64,000 nt of DNA from Arabidopsis thaliana (Eukaryota > Streptophyta > Magnoliopsida > Brassicales > Brassicaceae), in contig NC_003071.7 in NCBI RefSeq assembly GCF_000001735.4, positions 13,075,151-13,139,150 on the forward strand. The letters run 5' to 3'. A program made the position numbers and the translations under genes. Positions 1 to 10,996 of this stretch are shown piece after piece (positions within the stretch are counted from its first letter, which is position 1; each line of letters begins with the position of its first letter). The notes under the pieces were generated by a model. The model did not search any database. It was not told the DNA's origin and saw only the letters and a program-made list of their open reading frames with translations.

Positions 1-883
1 GGTTGCTTATAACCCCAGCCCAGCCCGAGACAGCGAAGACCTGCCTGCCGTGTTTGAGATCAGTCCACGAGAACCCATATTATCATTATTATTTTCTTCC
101 ATATTATCATTATTTTTTTCTTCAGTTTTTTTTTTCCTACTTTTTAGTATTGATTATACTTTTCATTATATCGTCTCTTACTTGCGATTAAAAAGGTGTC
201 GTTTAACTACTATGTAAACTTTGGTTATGACTGGAACGTCTCATATTTTTGCAATAGAGAAACAATAACAAGGCATCAATAAATCAAGAACGACTCTCTT
301 TCTTGATCCTATTATGAAAGTGACGCCGGGCTTCCCTTAGCCAAATACGAGTTTTGAACTAACTTCATAAAATTTTGGTATATTCGAAACTTCTAAAGTA
401 CAGTATAAGATTAGTCCAAACAATATCCACCTTTTTGAAAGATTTAAGAATGTAAAAATTTACCAATTATTACTTAATCCCACATACATGATACATCAAG
501 AGAAAATACTTTTTTTTTTTTGGTTGAAATCATATGCTTTAAATCATATGAAATACTAATAATTATTATATTTTATAGGAATGGAAAATAAAATCTACTA
601 ACTTTTAATGTACAATTAAAAAAATCTGTGCTGTAAAATTGTTGGCAATAATATATGTATGTATAGTAATTTTTGTTTTTGGAGAGTGTTAAAAGATTTA
701 AGATTCTAAAGCTTATGGTAATTCCATAAAATCGGGTCGTGGAGAAGAGTTGCACTAATTTAGGCAAACTCGAAAACAAATCGTTGAACAAGTTTGTTTG
801 ATTTTACCGCGGAACAAGGAAGAGTCTTCATTTCCCAAGATTTCACCTCTCTCCTCTCTTTTGACCAAACCTCCATTTCCCAG
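1..883. other. Intergenic and 5' leader upstream of the DUF593 gene
   Basis: No gene is recognised in most of this stretch. It is AT-rich and its ORFs are short and low-complexity. The right end, roughly from 800, is pyrimidine-rich like a 5' leader. A probable 5'-UTR intron follows, with its GT at 884 and its AG ending at 1054, 24 bases before the start codon at 1079. Confidence 0.5.
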
Positions 884-1078
884 GTAAAAAAAACTTCTCT
901 CAAGTTGTTTTTACTTTTATGATCCAATATCACGTTTTTGCTTCCATGTTCATGCAAATCTCAGACCCAAGATTCTGAGTTTTGCCCACATTTGCTCCTT
1001 TTTGTTGTTGTTGTTGTTGTGATAGTTTTTGAGATGAGTTTCAATGTTTTTCAGGATTCATCATCACCAGTCTGAAAG

Positions 1079-3445
1079 ATGGATTCAAATCTTATATTTG
1101 ATCAAAAGGTCATCAACGGGTTCGCGCCGGTGCTAACTTACGCAGCCTGCGAATGGTTCCTTATATTACTCATGTTCATCGATGCTCTTCTCTCCTATCT
1201 TCTCGTCTGGTTTGCGCGTTACTGCAGATTGCAGATGCCATGTTTCCTCTGTTCCAAGCTTCTTCATCCTCTACATTGGAGATTCTTGCTCTGCAGAAAC
1301 CACAGATCAGAGGTTTCATCTTACATGTCATGTCAGAATCACGGCAACAACCTTGCTGATTGTCGAGGCATGTGCGATGACTGTCTCTTGTCGTTTACCA
1401 AAATGACCGGTCCGAATCCAGATATGAACAGATTGCTTCTAGGTAAATTAGGGTATGATCTGCTCTCTAGAAGCCATTTTGCTCACCCTAGGTCTTGTTC
1501 TTGTTGCAATAAACCGTGGAGAACGAGGCACCATACACAGAGACTGATTCGGTTAGGCTCTCGAGGGAGAAACTCCTCAAGTAAACCCAACATTCCTGCT
1601 CCACGGCATCTTACCCGACGAGGAAGCGGTGGAAGTTTGAAGAAGATGAGAGATCATATAGCAACAAGTGGTTCTGAGTATGTTGATGTTGGAAGCCGCG
1701 ACGGTATGGCACATGTGGGCTACACAGAGCTGAAGATACACTCGGATTCTGAGTCTGAGTTCTTGTTTTCAGATGATGATGCATTCCTCCATATAACTGA
1801 CTTCAATGTTGAGCCATCTGAGAAACGCACGCACAAATCTCGAAGGCGGAAATCGTTTGACGACAAGAAGATGTCGAATCATAAACAGCCTGTCTTGCAA
1901 GACAACCAGTATAAGAAAATTCATGTAGAAGATAATGAAACTGTCGAATCTTCAATGCTTGGGTATAATCTTGAAAACAGGACTCGGCAGAAACAACCTG
2001 TTAAGGCAAAGGAGCATGATGATGTACTCTCTGAGCTTATAACTATGAGTGAAGCTCGTCCGTTTTTACTGGGTTCACCTCGAAAGTATGCTGCAGGAGT
2101 AGTCACACAAAATGGTTTGTTTATTATGCTTTCTCCGCTTATGTCAGAACATATGCATTCACGTCATATTGTTCCTTACTTTGATGTTTTTCATGCAGAA
2201 AATGAAGCTGAGGTAAGTGGCAGCTCATCTCCTTCTGGCGGAGAATTTTTGAGCCCTTCTGCAGAAAACGGTGCCTCTAGGGAAATCCGAATTCAAGAGC
2301 ATGATGATTCCTCAGATTTTTCTCAAAACATCACCAGTTCAGCTATGGAGATAGAAGAATTTGAGGCAGCTATTGAGCAAAAAGAGTCTGATCACATGGA
2401 TGTGTCTGGTTCTGTTGCAAATGAACCGTCTAGTGATGAGGAGAATGAAGTTGAAGGAGACTCCAAGCCTTTGATATCGAATAATATGTCAGATTCTCTG
2501 GAACAGGAACAGTCAGGTGAGGAAGAAAGTGAGGTTAATGAAAACAATGTTGCAGAAGAATACTTCAGTAATGAAGAAGAAGATGAGGTCAATGGACATA
2601 CCGAGCCCTTGACATCAAAAAGTGAGTCTGGTTCATTTGCTGAAGAACAATCTAGTGAGGACGAAGATGGAAGTAATATTTATTCGGTTGCAAAAGACCA
2701 TTCCAGTAATGAAGAGGATGTGGATAACGAAGAATCTGAGCCAATGACATCAAACAATGTGACTGGTGTTGTCAAAGAAGAACACTCAGCTAAAGAAGAG
2801 CATGGAGATCATGAAGAGACTGAGCCTTTGACGTCACTGAACATTTCCAAAGAAGAACCTTCATTAGAACACAGTGATAAAGACTCCTTGAAGATAACAG
2901 AGACTCGTAATACTTCAAATGGATCACCAGAACTAAAGCACTCTGCTTCTGTAGAATCTTTTGTAAGCATTAGCAGTGACATAGAGGGCGAAAGTCTTGT
3001 TGAAGTATTGAAGCAACAACTAGAGCATGGCAGGAAATCCCTAAGAGATTTGAATAAAGAATTCGAGGAAGAAAGAAATGCCTCAGCCATTGCTACCAAC
3101 CAAGCAATGGCGATGATTACGCGGTTGCAGGAGGAGAAAGCAGCTCTCCATATGGAAGCTTTACAATACCTGAGAATGATGGATGAGCAAGCAGAGCACG
3201 ACATGGATGCACTTGAGAGAGCAAACGATGTCTTGGCTGATAGGGAGAAGGAGATACAAGATCTTGAGATGGAGTTAGAATATTATAGAGTAAAATATCC
3301 AGATGAGCCAAGAGAAGAAATTCTCGCTAGCATGGGGATTCTCGGTAATACAGAAGAAACAAATGTCACCTCACCAACTGATGAGACCAGCATTAAGGAT
3401 TCAACAGACACCAAACTTACCGGTTCTCCATCAGCGGAAAATTGA
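1079..3445 (+). CDS. MYOB4: Probable myosin-binding protein (DUF593/GTD-binding domain)
   Basis: The 788-codon ORF matches the plant MYOB family, whose members are membrane-anchored receptors that link class XI myosins to vesicles. A hydrophobic segment lies at about residues 20-45, followed by a Cys-rich stretch with several CxxC-type pairs (about 50-155). The middle is long, acidic and probably disordered. The coiled-coil GTD-binding domain is at about 640-742 (starts ESLVEVLKQQLEHGRKSL, ends near YYRVKYPDEP). The acidic region at nt 2400-2880 has four imperfect repeats built around EPLTS. The ORF is uninterrupted, but bases 2115-2198 (84 nt, GTTTGT donor, T-rich CAG acceptor) could be an in-frame intron. 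Removing it joins VVTQN directly to ENEAEV and gives 760 residues. I recognise this as At2g30690; the number in the symbol is from memory. Confidence 0.88.
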   Translation: MDSNLIFDQKVINGFAPVLTYAACEWFLILLMFIDALLSYLLVWFARYCRLQMPCFLCSKLLHPLHWRFLLCRNHRSEVSSYMSCQNHGNNLADCRGMCDDCLLSFTKMTGPNPDMNRLLLGKLGYDLLSRSHFAHPRSCSCCNKPWRTRHHTQRLIRLGSRGRNSSSKPNIPAPRHLTRRGSGGSLKKMRDHIATSGSEYVDVGSRDGMAHVGYTELKIHSDSESEFLFSDDDAFLHITDFNVEPSEKRTHKSRRRKSFDDKKMSNHKQPVLQDNQYKKIHVEDNETVESSMLGYNLENRTRQKQPVKAKEHDDVLSELITMSEARPFLLGSPRKYAAGVVTQNGLFIMLSPLMSEHMHSRHIVPYFDVFHAENEAEVSGSSSPSGGEFLSPSAENGASREIRIQEHDDSSDFSQNITSSAMEIEEFEAAIEQKESDHMDVSGSVANEPSSDEENEVEGDSKPLISNNMSDSLEQEQSGEEESEVNENNVAEEYFSNEEEDEVNGHTEPLTSKSESGSFAEEQSSEDEDGSNIYSVAKDHSSNEEDVDNEESEPMTSNNVTGVVKEEHSAKEEHGDHEETEPLTSLNISKEEPSLEHSDKDSLKITETRNTSNGSPELKHSASVESFVSISSDIEGESLVEVLKQQLEHGRKSLRDLNKEFEEERNASAIATNQAMAMITRLQEEKAALHMEALQYLRMMDEQAEHDMDALERANDVLADREKEIQDLEMELEYYRVKYPDEPREEILASMGILGNTEETNVTSPTDETSIKDSTDTKLTGSPSAEN

Positions 3446-4118
3446 GAAAGAATACACATTTCAGAAATGATATCAAAACGCTGGAAGAAGAATACCCAAG
3501 AGAGCTCCCCAAGGCCTGAGAGAACTTTAGTCTTGATGGTCACATGAGACCATACAGAATAATCTGCAGAGGCATAAAGATATTCTACCAGCATTCATTG
3601 CAGAAGCATATGGTGAAGAAAGCAATTCCCAACATGGAAAGTGATTCTTTCGAGCGTAGTACTCACATGAAGGGCAAGAACGAGTGGACTGCTTTAGAGA
3701 ATGAGATTCCAGTGGTAGAGAAACATTTAGAGTCACAAAAGGAGAGCTTGTGTTTGTAATAATAGGAAAAATGAAAAGGAGTAGAGTTAGTTGAAGAGAT
3801 AGCTTGGGAGCTGCAGAAGTCATTTATTTGAAAACTAAAAATTCCATGTTAGGAAGATAAACAGAAGCCTTCATTTATTTGTTTTTTTTTAGTTGCTTTA
3901 TTTGTGTGGCTACCTTATTTTTTTTGGAGAACACACCAATCATCTCATTAAAACTTCAAGATTTCAGGAACAACACATAACTGAACTTTCAAAGTTTTAT
4001 TACCATAAGCTTAATCGAAATGATATTATCCTTTCCTACACTACAAGAAATCTAATTGTTACAGGACAGGGTAAAAAGACAAATCACATTGATAAGTACC
4101 TTAGGATCACCGCTTTCT
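3446..4118. other. 3' region of the DUF593 gene; converging gene on the - strand
   Basis: This is the downstream region of the MYOB gene and the 3' UTR of the convergent trigger-factor-like gene. A 71-codon ORF at 3544-3759 (+) contains a coiled-coil-like tail (ALENEIPVVEKHLESQKE). It may be a remnant of a longer DUF593 C-terminus lost behind the stop at 3443-3445. Confidence 0.35.
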
Positions 4119-5945
4119 TCAACTCGCTTCTTGAAGCTTTATAGTAGCATCAAAGCTGAAACTTTCACCTGGTTCAAATGTTTCTTCAAGATCTTCATAG
4201 CTTTGCACAACAGTCAACTCTTTGCCAACCTTAAGGTCTTCCTACAAAGCATCAACAACCAAAATCAAACCATTTTAAACTCCAGCTACAAAAGATGATT
4301 TACTCACTGAAGACAATCAAACTAAGGCTGTTGCCAATAATTCTAATTCTAGTAGCTAAATCTGACTCAAATAGAATCTGCTGAGAAGCATAAGCTTATG
4401 AAATACCTGTTTAACATAGTCTTCGATAGCAGAATTGATTAATTTCTTTATCACCTGCTTATAGACTTTAGAATATCCAAGGATCTCTAACAAAACATCT
4501 TTGGGTATCTGCAAATAAAAGTAAAGGAGAACTTGAGCATACGCCAAATAACAACTCAATGTAAGTGCTTAAGTGAGTTTGCCAGCATATAATATCACTG
4601 CAAGAACTCTGAATCTGAGAGTATCACTAAAGTGTATCAAATGATCTTTTACAGATAAGTCCAATCTCGTCAAATAAAAACACATGCTCCATTGCCAAAC
4701 CACTTGATGGTTAAATTATTTTACCATAATGCTAAAATAATGGATTCTCTAAAATACACTGAAGTAAAAACTTACATTTGGGGTCTTTCCTGTAGTTCCA
4801 AAGTTGATAAGAAGATGTAGAAGAGGAAAAGAAACGAAAACAGCAATGGGAAAAACATTAGAGAAGCAATCAAATGAATTCAGCTACTAGTCATCAGCAA
4901 CAAATCATACTAACTACAAGAGATTTCCAGAACCTTATGCTACCTATCAACATTGTTTACAAGGGTAACTTGAATGTCCACCCTATTTAGTCAAATCTTT
5001 CTAAAGCAATAACGAAATTACAAAGTGCAGAGAGTTGAAGGAAACCTGCAATCTAACTCTAAAAAGAATAAAACAATTTTGTCCCTCGGAGAAAACACTA
5101 ATACATAGCTTCCCATAGCTTATACAGTATTTGTGAAGTCATACCTCCTTTAACTCTTCGGAACCCCGGGATTGGCTGAGCTGCAGCAACCATTTTCTCA
5201 AAAACATGATTGAATACAGTTTGAGTCTTCTCTCCTGACACTTGTACATGCACCTGCTCAAGCCAATAGAGAACATAAGATGGAAAAGCAACAAAGTCAT
5301 CATAATTAGATCATTTCACCAGTATGATGTTTCTTTGGCGCAGAAACAACGGCATACCTTAACCTCATTGCTGGTTTCAGTCTCCACTTTCGTAATCAAA
5401 ACAGATTCATCCTTGGAAGAAGTCTCTACATCTGCAAAGAGAAACACATGTTCACAAAAAAAAAAAAAAAAAGCTAAAACAACAAAAAAGAAGAGGATAT
5501 AATTATAAAGCGTGAACCTGATGGTGCAGCACAAACCGCGACAAACTGTCTATTCGTTGCTCTGTAAAGAGTAAAGAAGAAAACATCAATGATCATCCAA
5601 AGGGAGAAACTAGACACTCCAGTAAACACAATCAATGGTTTCTCAGTGTAGTCATAAGACTTTAAATATTGCTCATGATTCAAGCAAAAATTCAGAAGTT
5701 ATTGATACCTAGTTCTCGGTAATTTATACCTTGTACAGAGTTTCTGTTGCACTGAATAAGTTGGAGGAAGAGTTAAAAACGAAGAAAATTGAAATCTGGG
5801 TTTTGGATTAATTGTCTGCAAATCAAAACGGAAAATGTTGGAGCAAAATTACAGAATTTGAATAAGAGATGATACTAAAGAAGAAGAAAGGGCTTACTGT
5901 AGAGTTAAAGCTACAAAACGAGAGACTGTGGATGATTGTCTGCAT
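4119..5945 (-). CDS. Chloroplast trigger-factor-like protein (ribosome-binding domain only)
   Basis: I assembled eight exons: 5945-5898, 5815-5730, 5561-5518, 5431-5358, 5253-5145, 4789-4776, 4508-4407 and 4241-4119. They total 600 nt, or 199 residues plus stop. The N-terminus (MQTIIHSLSFCSFNST..) is Ser/Thr-rich with few acidic residues, like a plastid transit peptide. The rest resembles the N-terminal ribosome-binding domain of bacterial trigger factor, including the signature IPGFRRVKGGKTPNIPKDV. The peptidyl-prolyl isomerase and C-terminal chaperone domains of full trigger factor are absent, so this is a short paralogue rather than the main plastid Tig. By family knowledge it would act at or near the plastid ribosome exit site; the exact role is unknown. 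Exon 6 is only 14 nt. I recognise it as At2g30695. An alternative first exon around 6040-6110 is possible. Confidence 0.82.
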
Positions 5946-6882
5946 TATCTATAGCTGTTGGTTCTGTGGCGCCTTCTTGCTCTAATATGAGATTCAAAAT
6001 GAATTAATTACGAAAGTTTTTGGTAAATACTTGATTTCTTCGAGTTCCAGAATTTGAAACTCCACAGGAGGAATTCGCGGGGAATTCGTACAGAACAGTC
6101 ATTGCATCGAGAGTAAAATCGATAGGAGATGAAGAGAGATATAACCTTGTGTAGGAGTATAAAGAGAAACGCGGAGGACGGAGAGAGTCGGAGATGAAAC
6201 GAAGAAGCAGATAGAGTGAAGAAGAACGATGGTTCTATCCTATAAGTATATGCATATTTACGATTTTAACTCTACTTTACTCAAAAACTCAAAAACTCAA
6301 AAACATTCACTGACTCCAAAAAACAATAACAAGAAATAAATTGTAAAAAAATACACTAATTTGAGATCATTCATAATTTGAAGGAATACCCAAAAAAAAA
6401 TTTACCCAATTTGTTTGATATCAAAATCTTCAATTGCTATTTTTTTTTTATGAGTTACGATATTTTCAATAGTGACATATACTGAAATTTCTCAAAATTA
6501 TACTTAATTAAATAACTATGCTTGATTCCATTTTTTTAGGTTTCTTCTTCATAGTTTAATTTTGAATTTAAGGTTTGTGAGTCTCATCAGATATCTGAAA
6601 AATAGAACTACAGGCTTTAGAAGGTTCATTGGTTTTGTTTTGTCAAGGGTCTCTCAGAGGCCAACAAGCTTCGGTCATTGATCTTCAGGCGAAAATGAAT
6701 AAAACCAAACGCATTAACAAACAGAAGCAGAGATGCCACTATACATGAAGATTGAGAAGATATTACTACTACATAACACTTGCCCTATTGTCATACATCT
6801 ACACAAGAGAAAATTGAGCTTACCATTGTTTTATCCAAAGTCCTCACTGACTACCAAAAACAAAACCCTCCTAAACCTCTTT
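5946..6882. other. Leader of the trigger-factor-like gene, then an empty AT-rich spacer
   Basis: Bases 5946 to about 6230 are the probable 5' leader and promoter of the - strand gene, with a short upstream ORF. Bases 6240-6880 are AT-rich and show no recognisable gene. They end in the 3' UTR of the GPI-anchored protein gene. Confidence 0.4.
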
Positions 6883-9234
6883 TTAATGTCTCACAACAAC
6901 AACATACAGAAGAAATACCAAAACAATGAGACGCAACGCTCCAACCCCACCATTGCAAAACCCTGCAATTACGAGTTGAAAATGCAAGTCTTTGAGTTCT
7001 GTTCATGAGACTAGAGATTACATTGCAACGAAACTAGGCTTACCGTGATTTTTAATAGTCTGGGATGTTGGCAAGGCAGGTAATGACATCTCTGCATATT
7101 TAAAATAAAATTGAATAAGATAAAGCAAAACTTTTTTTGCAATTTAAACTTTTTAGTTTTCTGGAAGCTCCAACAATGAGTAAGAAGAGAACAGGTAGAG
7201 AGAGAAGTGATTACCAGGAGCACATAGAGACAAAGAAGACATTGACGATGAAGATGGCCATGGAGCAGCAATGTTGTCTGTCAAATCACATGTAAAGCTG
7301 TAGCCTGATGTGTTATCAAATATCAAGTCTGCAGGATAGCTTCTCAGAAGACAACCTATAATCACATTGTTACCCAAAAAAGATCATTAACACTTTTTAA
7401 CTTATTCTGGCGAGACAACAACACATATCAAACAACTTTGGAATATGAGATGAATTGATGCAAACCTTGTTGCATTCCATATGCTGCTTATCGTCCAAGG
7501 CATACCCAGAAACAGAAAAAGAGAGCTAATGTCAGGAAGATATTCAATAAACGGTAGAGGAAATGATGATACAGTTATTAAGGAGTCTAAAACAAAACTT
7601 ACCTTGGACACTGAAATCTTTGAGATCGACATCACAAAGCTCATAGATATTTGTCATAACACCACCTTTCCTTAACATAGAACCGATGACTGTTGCACAG
7701 ACTATGGCCTGCTTGTTTGTTATTAGCATTTGGTTCTGTATCCCAGAAATGTATGCATTCAACGAGCTACAGCAGGAAGGGCTTGGAGCAGCCACATTAC
7801 GGCAAGCCTTGATCACTTCCGTTGGCTCCTTAAATTCCAACGGGCAAGCTGTTACACAAATGTACAGTCAGAATAATTTCCAAGACTATCCAAGGGAGAT
7901 TGATGCGAGAGATAATATGATACAGCTAAGTACCTTTGTTAACTTTGCAGGACGATAAAATTCTAAATGCAGCGTTTGCTTTGTCTGCGGGAAGCTTCCT
8001 GGAAAGATATGAAAACACCACATTTTTGCAGTCGTTAATTGCGTTGACGTTATTTGATCCTGCTAAAGGGATCTTATCACCAACTGTCATTTGGTGTCCC
8101 GAAATAATTAGCGCAGCTTCCATAATTGCAGGTTGGCAAATTGGCCTACAACACTCCTTCAGAGGATCAACTGTGCGACAGGCATCCAGTAATTTGCTAC
8201 TGTTAACAACTTTCTCGAACGTTGTGACATCTGTTACTGGACAGGAACCTCCAGTTAGATTTGACGATGTTACAGAGCAAAGTGCAGGTATTGTCATGTT
8301 GGCTCTTCTGCTGACCAGGATGCTAACGATATCTGAAAAACAATCTGTAGCAACTGCATCAGGCAGAACCAACTTATTCGACTTCACGTTGTGCTGTCCT
8401 TGGAATATATGAAGTAAGCTAACAAACTGCGGACAACATATCACGTTCCCAACAAGTGCAGCGAATGGTTGGGAACAATCAGAAGCTGCGGTATCGATAA
8501 CACTTGAAATTGCTTGAAAGTCTGTAGGACATTTGCCAGTTAACTTGGGCTCATATGTATCAGGAAAAGTAGGGTACATTGGTGGTGTCCAAGGTAGAGC
8601 AGGGGATGCATATTTGGGGATTACGGACGGTGATACTTGAATGGGACCAGATACTCCAATACCAGGTGGATTTGCCAATTCAGAGGTTGTGGATCTGCTA
8701 CTATGCTCATTAAGCTTATCATGCGCAGCTACATCTTGGAAGCTTGATAACCAGATAATAAATAACAAGAAGCGATAAACCAAGCAGCCTGATAAGAGAA
8801 GAAAGTAACACATCAACAAACAGCTTTATATATTTTCGTATTCCAGGAAATCATTTATGAAACCACGTTATTGCGATCACAGAGTTGGAATTTAGTTAGA
8901 AGAATGTCTCTCCAAGAAACAAGAACTTTTCTTATGAGCGAAACCTGAATGTGTAATGCTGTTGCTTGGGGAAAACATTGCTAACATAAAACTATTAAAC
9001 TCATTCCAACAAGTCTATAAACATAATTCATCATTGCAGTGAACTATGGAAACCCAAAAACAGAGCGTGAAACTACTCTCATGATTCTCGTTAGCCGCAA
9101 AAAAACATAGGCTTCAACTCATTTGTATCCACCATACAAATTAGAATTCAAACTCAACATGCAAGAAAACTAAACTTACCCTTAAGCCAACAAACAGTCT
9201 CTAAAGAGCCCATAGCTAACTCTCCCCGGGGCAT
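6883..9234 (-). CDS. GPI-anchored Cys-rich protein (At1g61900-like)
   Basis: Seven exons close in frame: 9234-9180, 8788-7934, 7848-7603, 7483-7466, 7355-7215, 7091-7044 and 6962-6883, giving 480 residues. The N-terminus has a hydrophobic signal segment (CLVYRFLLFIIWLSSFQ). The body is Cys-rich with CC pairs (VICCPQF, KECCRPICQP, PSCCSSL). The C-terminus is a short hydrophobic tail (LRLIVLVFLLYVVVVRH) typical of a GPI-anchor signal. This matches the uncharacterised plant family containing At1g61900; I recognise the locus as At2g30700. Function is unknown, and location at the outer plasma-membrane face is inferred. The start is ambiguous between 9234 and the in-frame Met at 9213 (473 residues). 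I chose the first ATG after an in-frame stop. Exon 4 is an 18-nt microexon. Confidence 0.85.
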
Positions 9235-10140
9235 TATTTAGTTTCATCAAAGGCACATACGATAGTCAGATAAAATCCATGACCAGCACCAAGGCTGGCA
9301 AAAACACCTCTACAACAACCTTCAGAAGAAAAGAACAAACCCAAAAGTAGTTAGTAACCTTTCCAATGAACCCATTCGAGAGAATGAGGCTAATGGACAT
9401 TTACAAGTATGGTAGATGCAGAAAAAGGAAGTTAGATAGTTTAGTGAAATGTTCTTTGTTATAAAAGAGCTCTATTTTCTTGCCAACCACATCACTCTAT
9501 ACCTCTTATCATTGAATCCAACGAACATTTGGGTCTTTTTAAGTATTATTCCAACTAGTAAAGAATCCAACCCCCACATAAAAAAAGAATCTATTAAATC
9601 TTTGTGTTCTTCCACCAAATATTTTTGGCATCTAACAACCATTTGCTTTTTTTGTATTCAAGATCCTAATTTATTCGGATCCAACAAAAAGTTCAAAATT
9701 TCTGTTTTACCCAGAAATCAGAGTCAATACCCAATTCTCAAACACTCACAAATTCTCCCAAAAACAATTACTAAGCTCAAATGAAAACGCAGAGGCTACG
9801 ATTAAACATTCATGTAAATTTCTCGAATTAGAACTGGTTGCAACACTTTTCAAGCACTAATACGAGAAAGCGATATCTATAAGAACAAGGAACAAGTGAA
9901 GCTACCTGAAGCCTTTATCATCCTCGAAAATCAAACCATTTTCTCTGAGCAAAAAGGTAGTAGAGAGCTTTATCCCAGTAGAAATTGACGAAACCAGAAG
10001 TGTCAGCTTCTCTTCGTCGGAGACAATCGAAACTCGATTATACGGTGATGGAGAAGAGCGTTATAGCAGAAGAAGAAGACTGAGAGATGAACCACACAAA
10101 AGGGAAAGCAAAAAGGAAACTCGAGAGACTTGTTACTTTA
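9235..10140 (-). promoter_or_regulatory. 5' leader of the GPI-anchored protein gene
   Basis: The leader on the - strand starts near 10120-10140, where the sequence is pyrimidine-rich in that orientation. It appears to contain at least one intron, with a donor near 9905 and an acceptor near 9320. The last leader exon (about 9319-9235) carries a four-residue upstream ORF (MDFI). Boundaries are inferred from splice-like signals only. Confidence 0.35.
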
Positions 10141-10996
10141 CCTTTCTCTCTTAACCCTTCCTTCACTGTGTTTTTTTTTTCTTATTTCCTTAAAACACCT
10201 TTTTCATTTTACCGTAATTAGGCATGGGCTTAAAAAAAGTGATGACTCATCATCATCATCATCATCATCATCATATTCATTATAATCTGTCGATATTTTT
10301 CTTTTACTTGAATGGAAAATTTGCTATATTAGTGACATTACTGCTCAAGCTTCTATAACGTTACATAACTAATAATTTACTAGAAATAATATTCCTTATC
10401 AAAAATAATCATACCACCCAAAGTTAATAATAAAAGATGCAAATAATCGACCAAATTTTTTGATTGATGTTGACTTTAAAATATATATTATTATGCTTAG
10501 GAATCCAAGACAAAAGACATCATCTTTAGTAGTAGATTTGTTGACAACGTTGCTTATGTCCACATTCTGTGTTTTGAATTTTGAGGTTAATTAATCATTA
10601 ATATTGTTTTATCTATCTAACACATAAACAAAAGAACCTATTATTACTCGCCCAAAAGAGTCGGGTCGGATCGGGTTGAGCTGGATTGGCATGGATAATA
10701 CATTCAAGAGTTATCCATTTCAGAGCTCTCTATGTCTCCCCAAATTTCATGAATTCCCAAAAAAAAAAAAATATTGAGAGAGCCAAATTAGTGAAAGCTA
10801 CAAATATTACAAACACACAAACTGGTGACAGATTCAACAAGTGAAACCATACATAAACTAATAACAATTAACAAGACAAGAATGTTAGCATTTACCATAA
10901 CCCAAAACAAAACGAAAGCTGATTTAGACAACAAGAAGAAGAAGATAATATAACAAAGGGAAAAACAGCAGCAAGCACCATGGAGGAAAAGTCATT
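10141..10996. other. Intergenic spacer with a (CAT)9 microsatellite
   Basis: There is no coding signal. A CAT trinucleotide repeat of about nine units lies at 10248-10274. The remainder is AT-rich spacer and the 3' UTR of the TBC gene. Confidence 0.5.

Noticed and set aside
2809..3204. 131-codon ORF on the - strand inside the MYOB gene
   Set aside because: It is the antisense shadow of an acidic, coiled-coil coding region.
7936..8412. 158-codon + strand ORF inside the GPI-protein gene
   Set aside because: It is the antisense shadow of exon 2, whose - strand product has a coherent Cys-rich family pattern and correct splice sites.
9449..9784. 111-codon + strand ORF
   Set aside because: It lies in an AT-rich leader intron, has low-complexity composition, no family resemblance, and is antisense to the leader.
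10248..10274. CRISPR-like or other ordered repeat array
   Set aside because: It is a simple CAT trinucleotide microsatellite without spacers.
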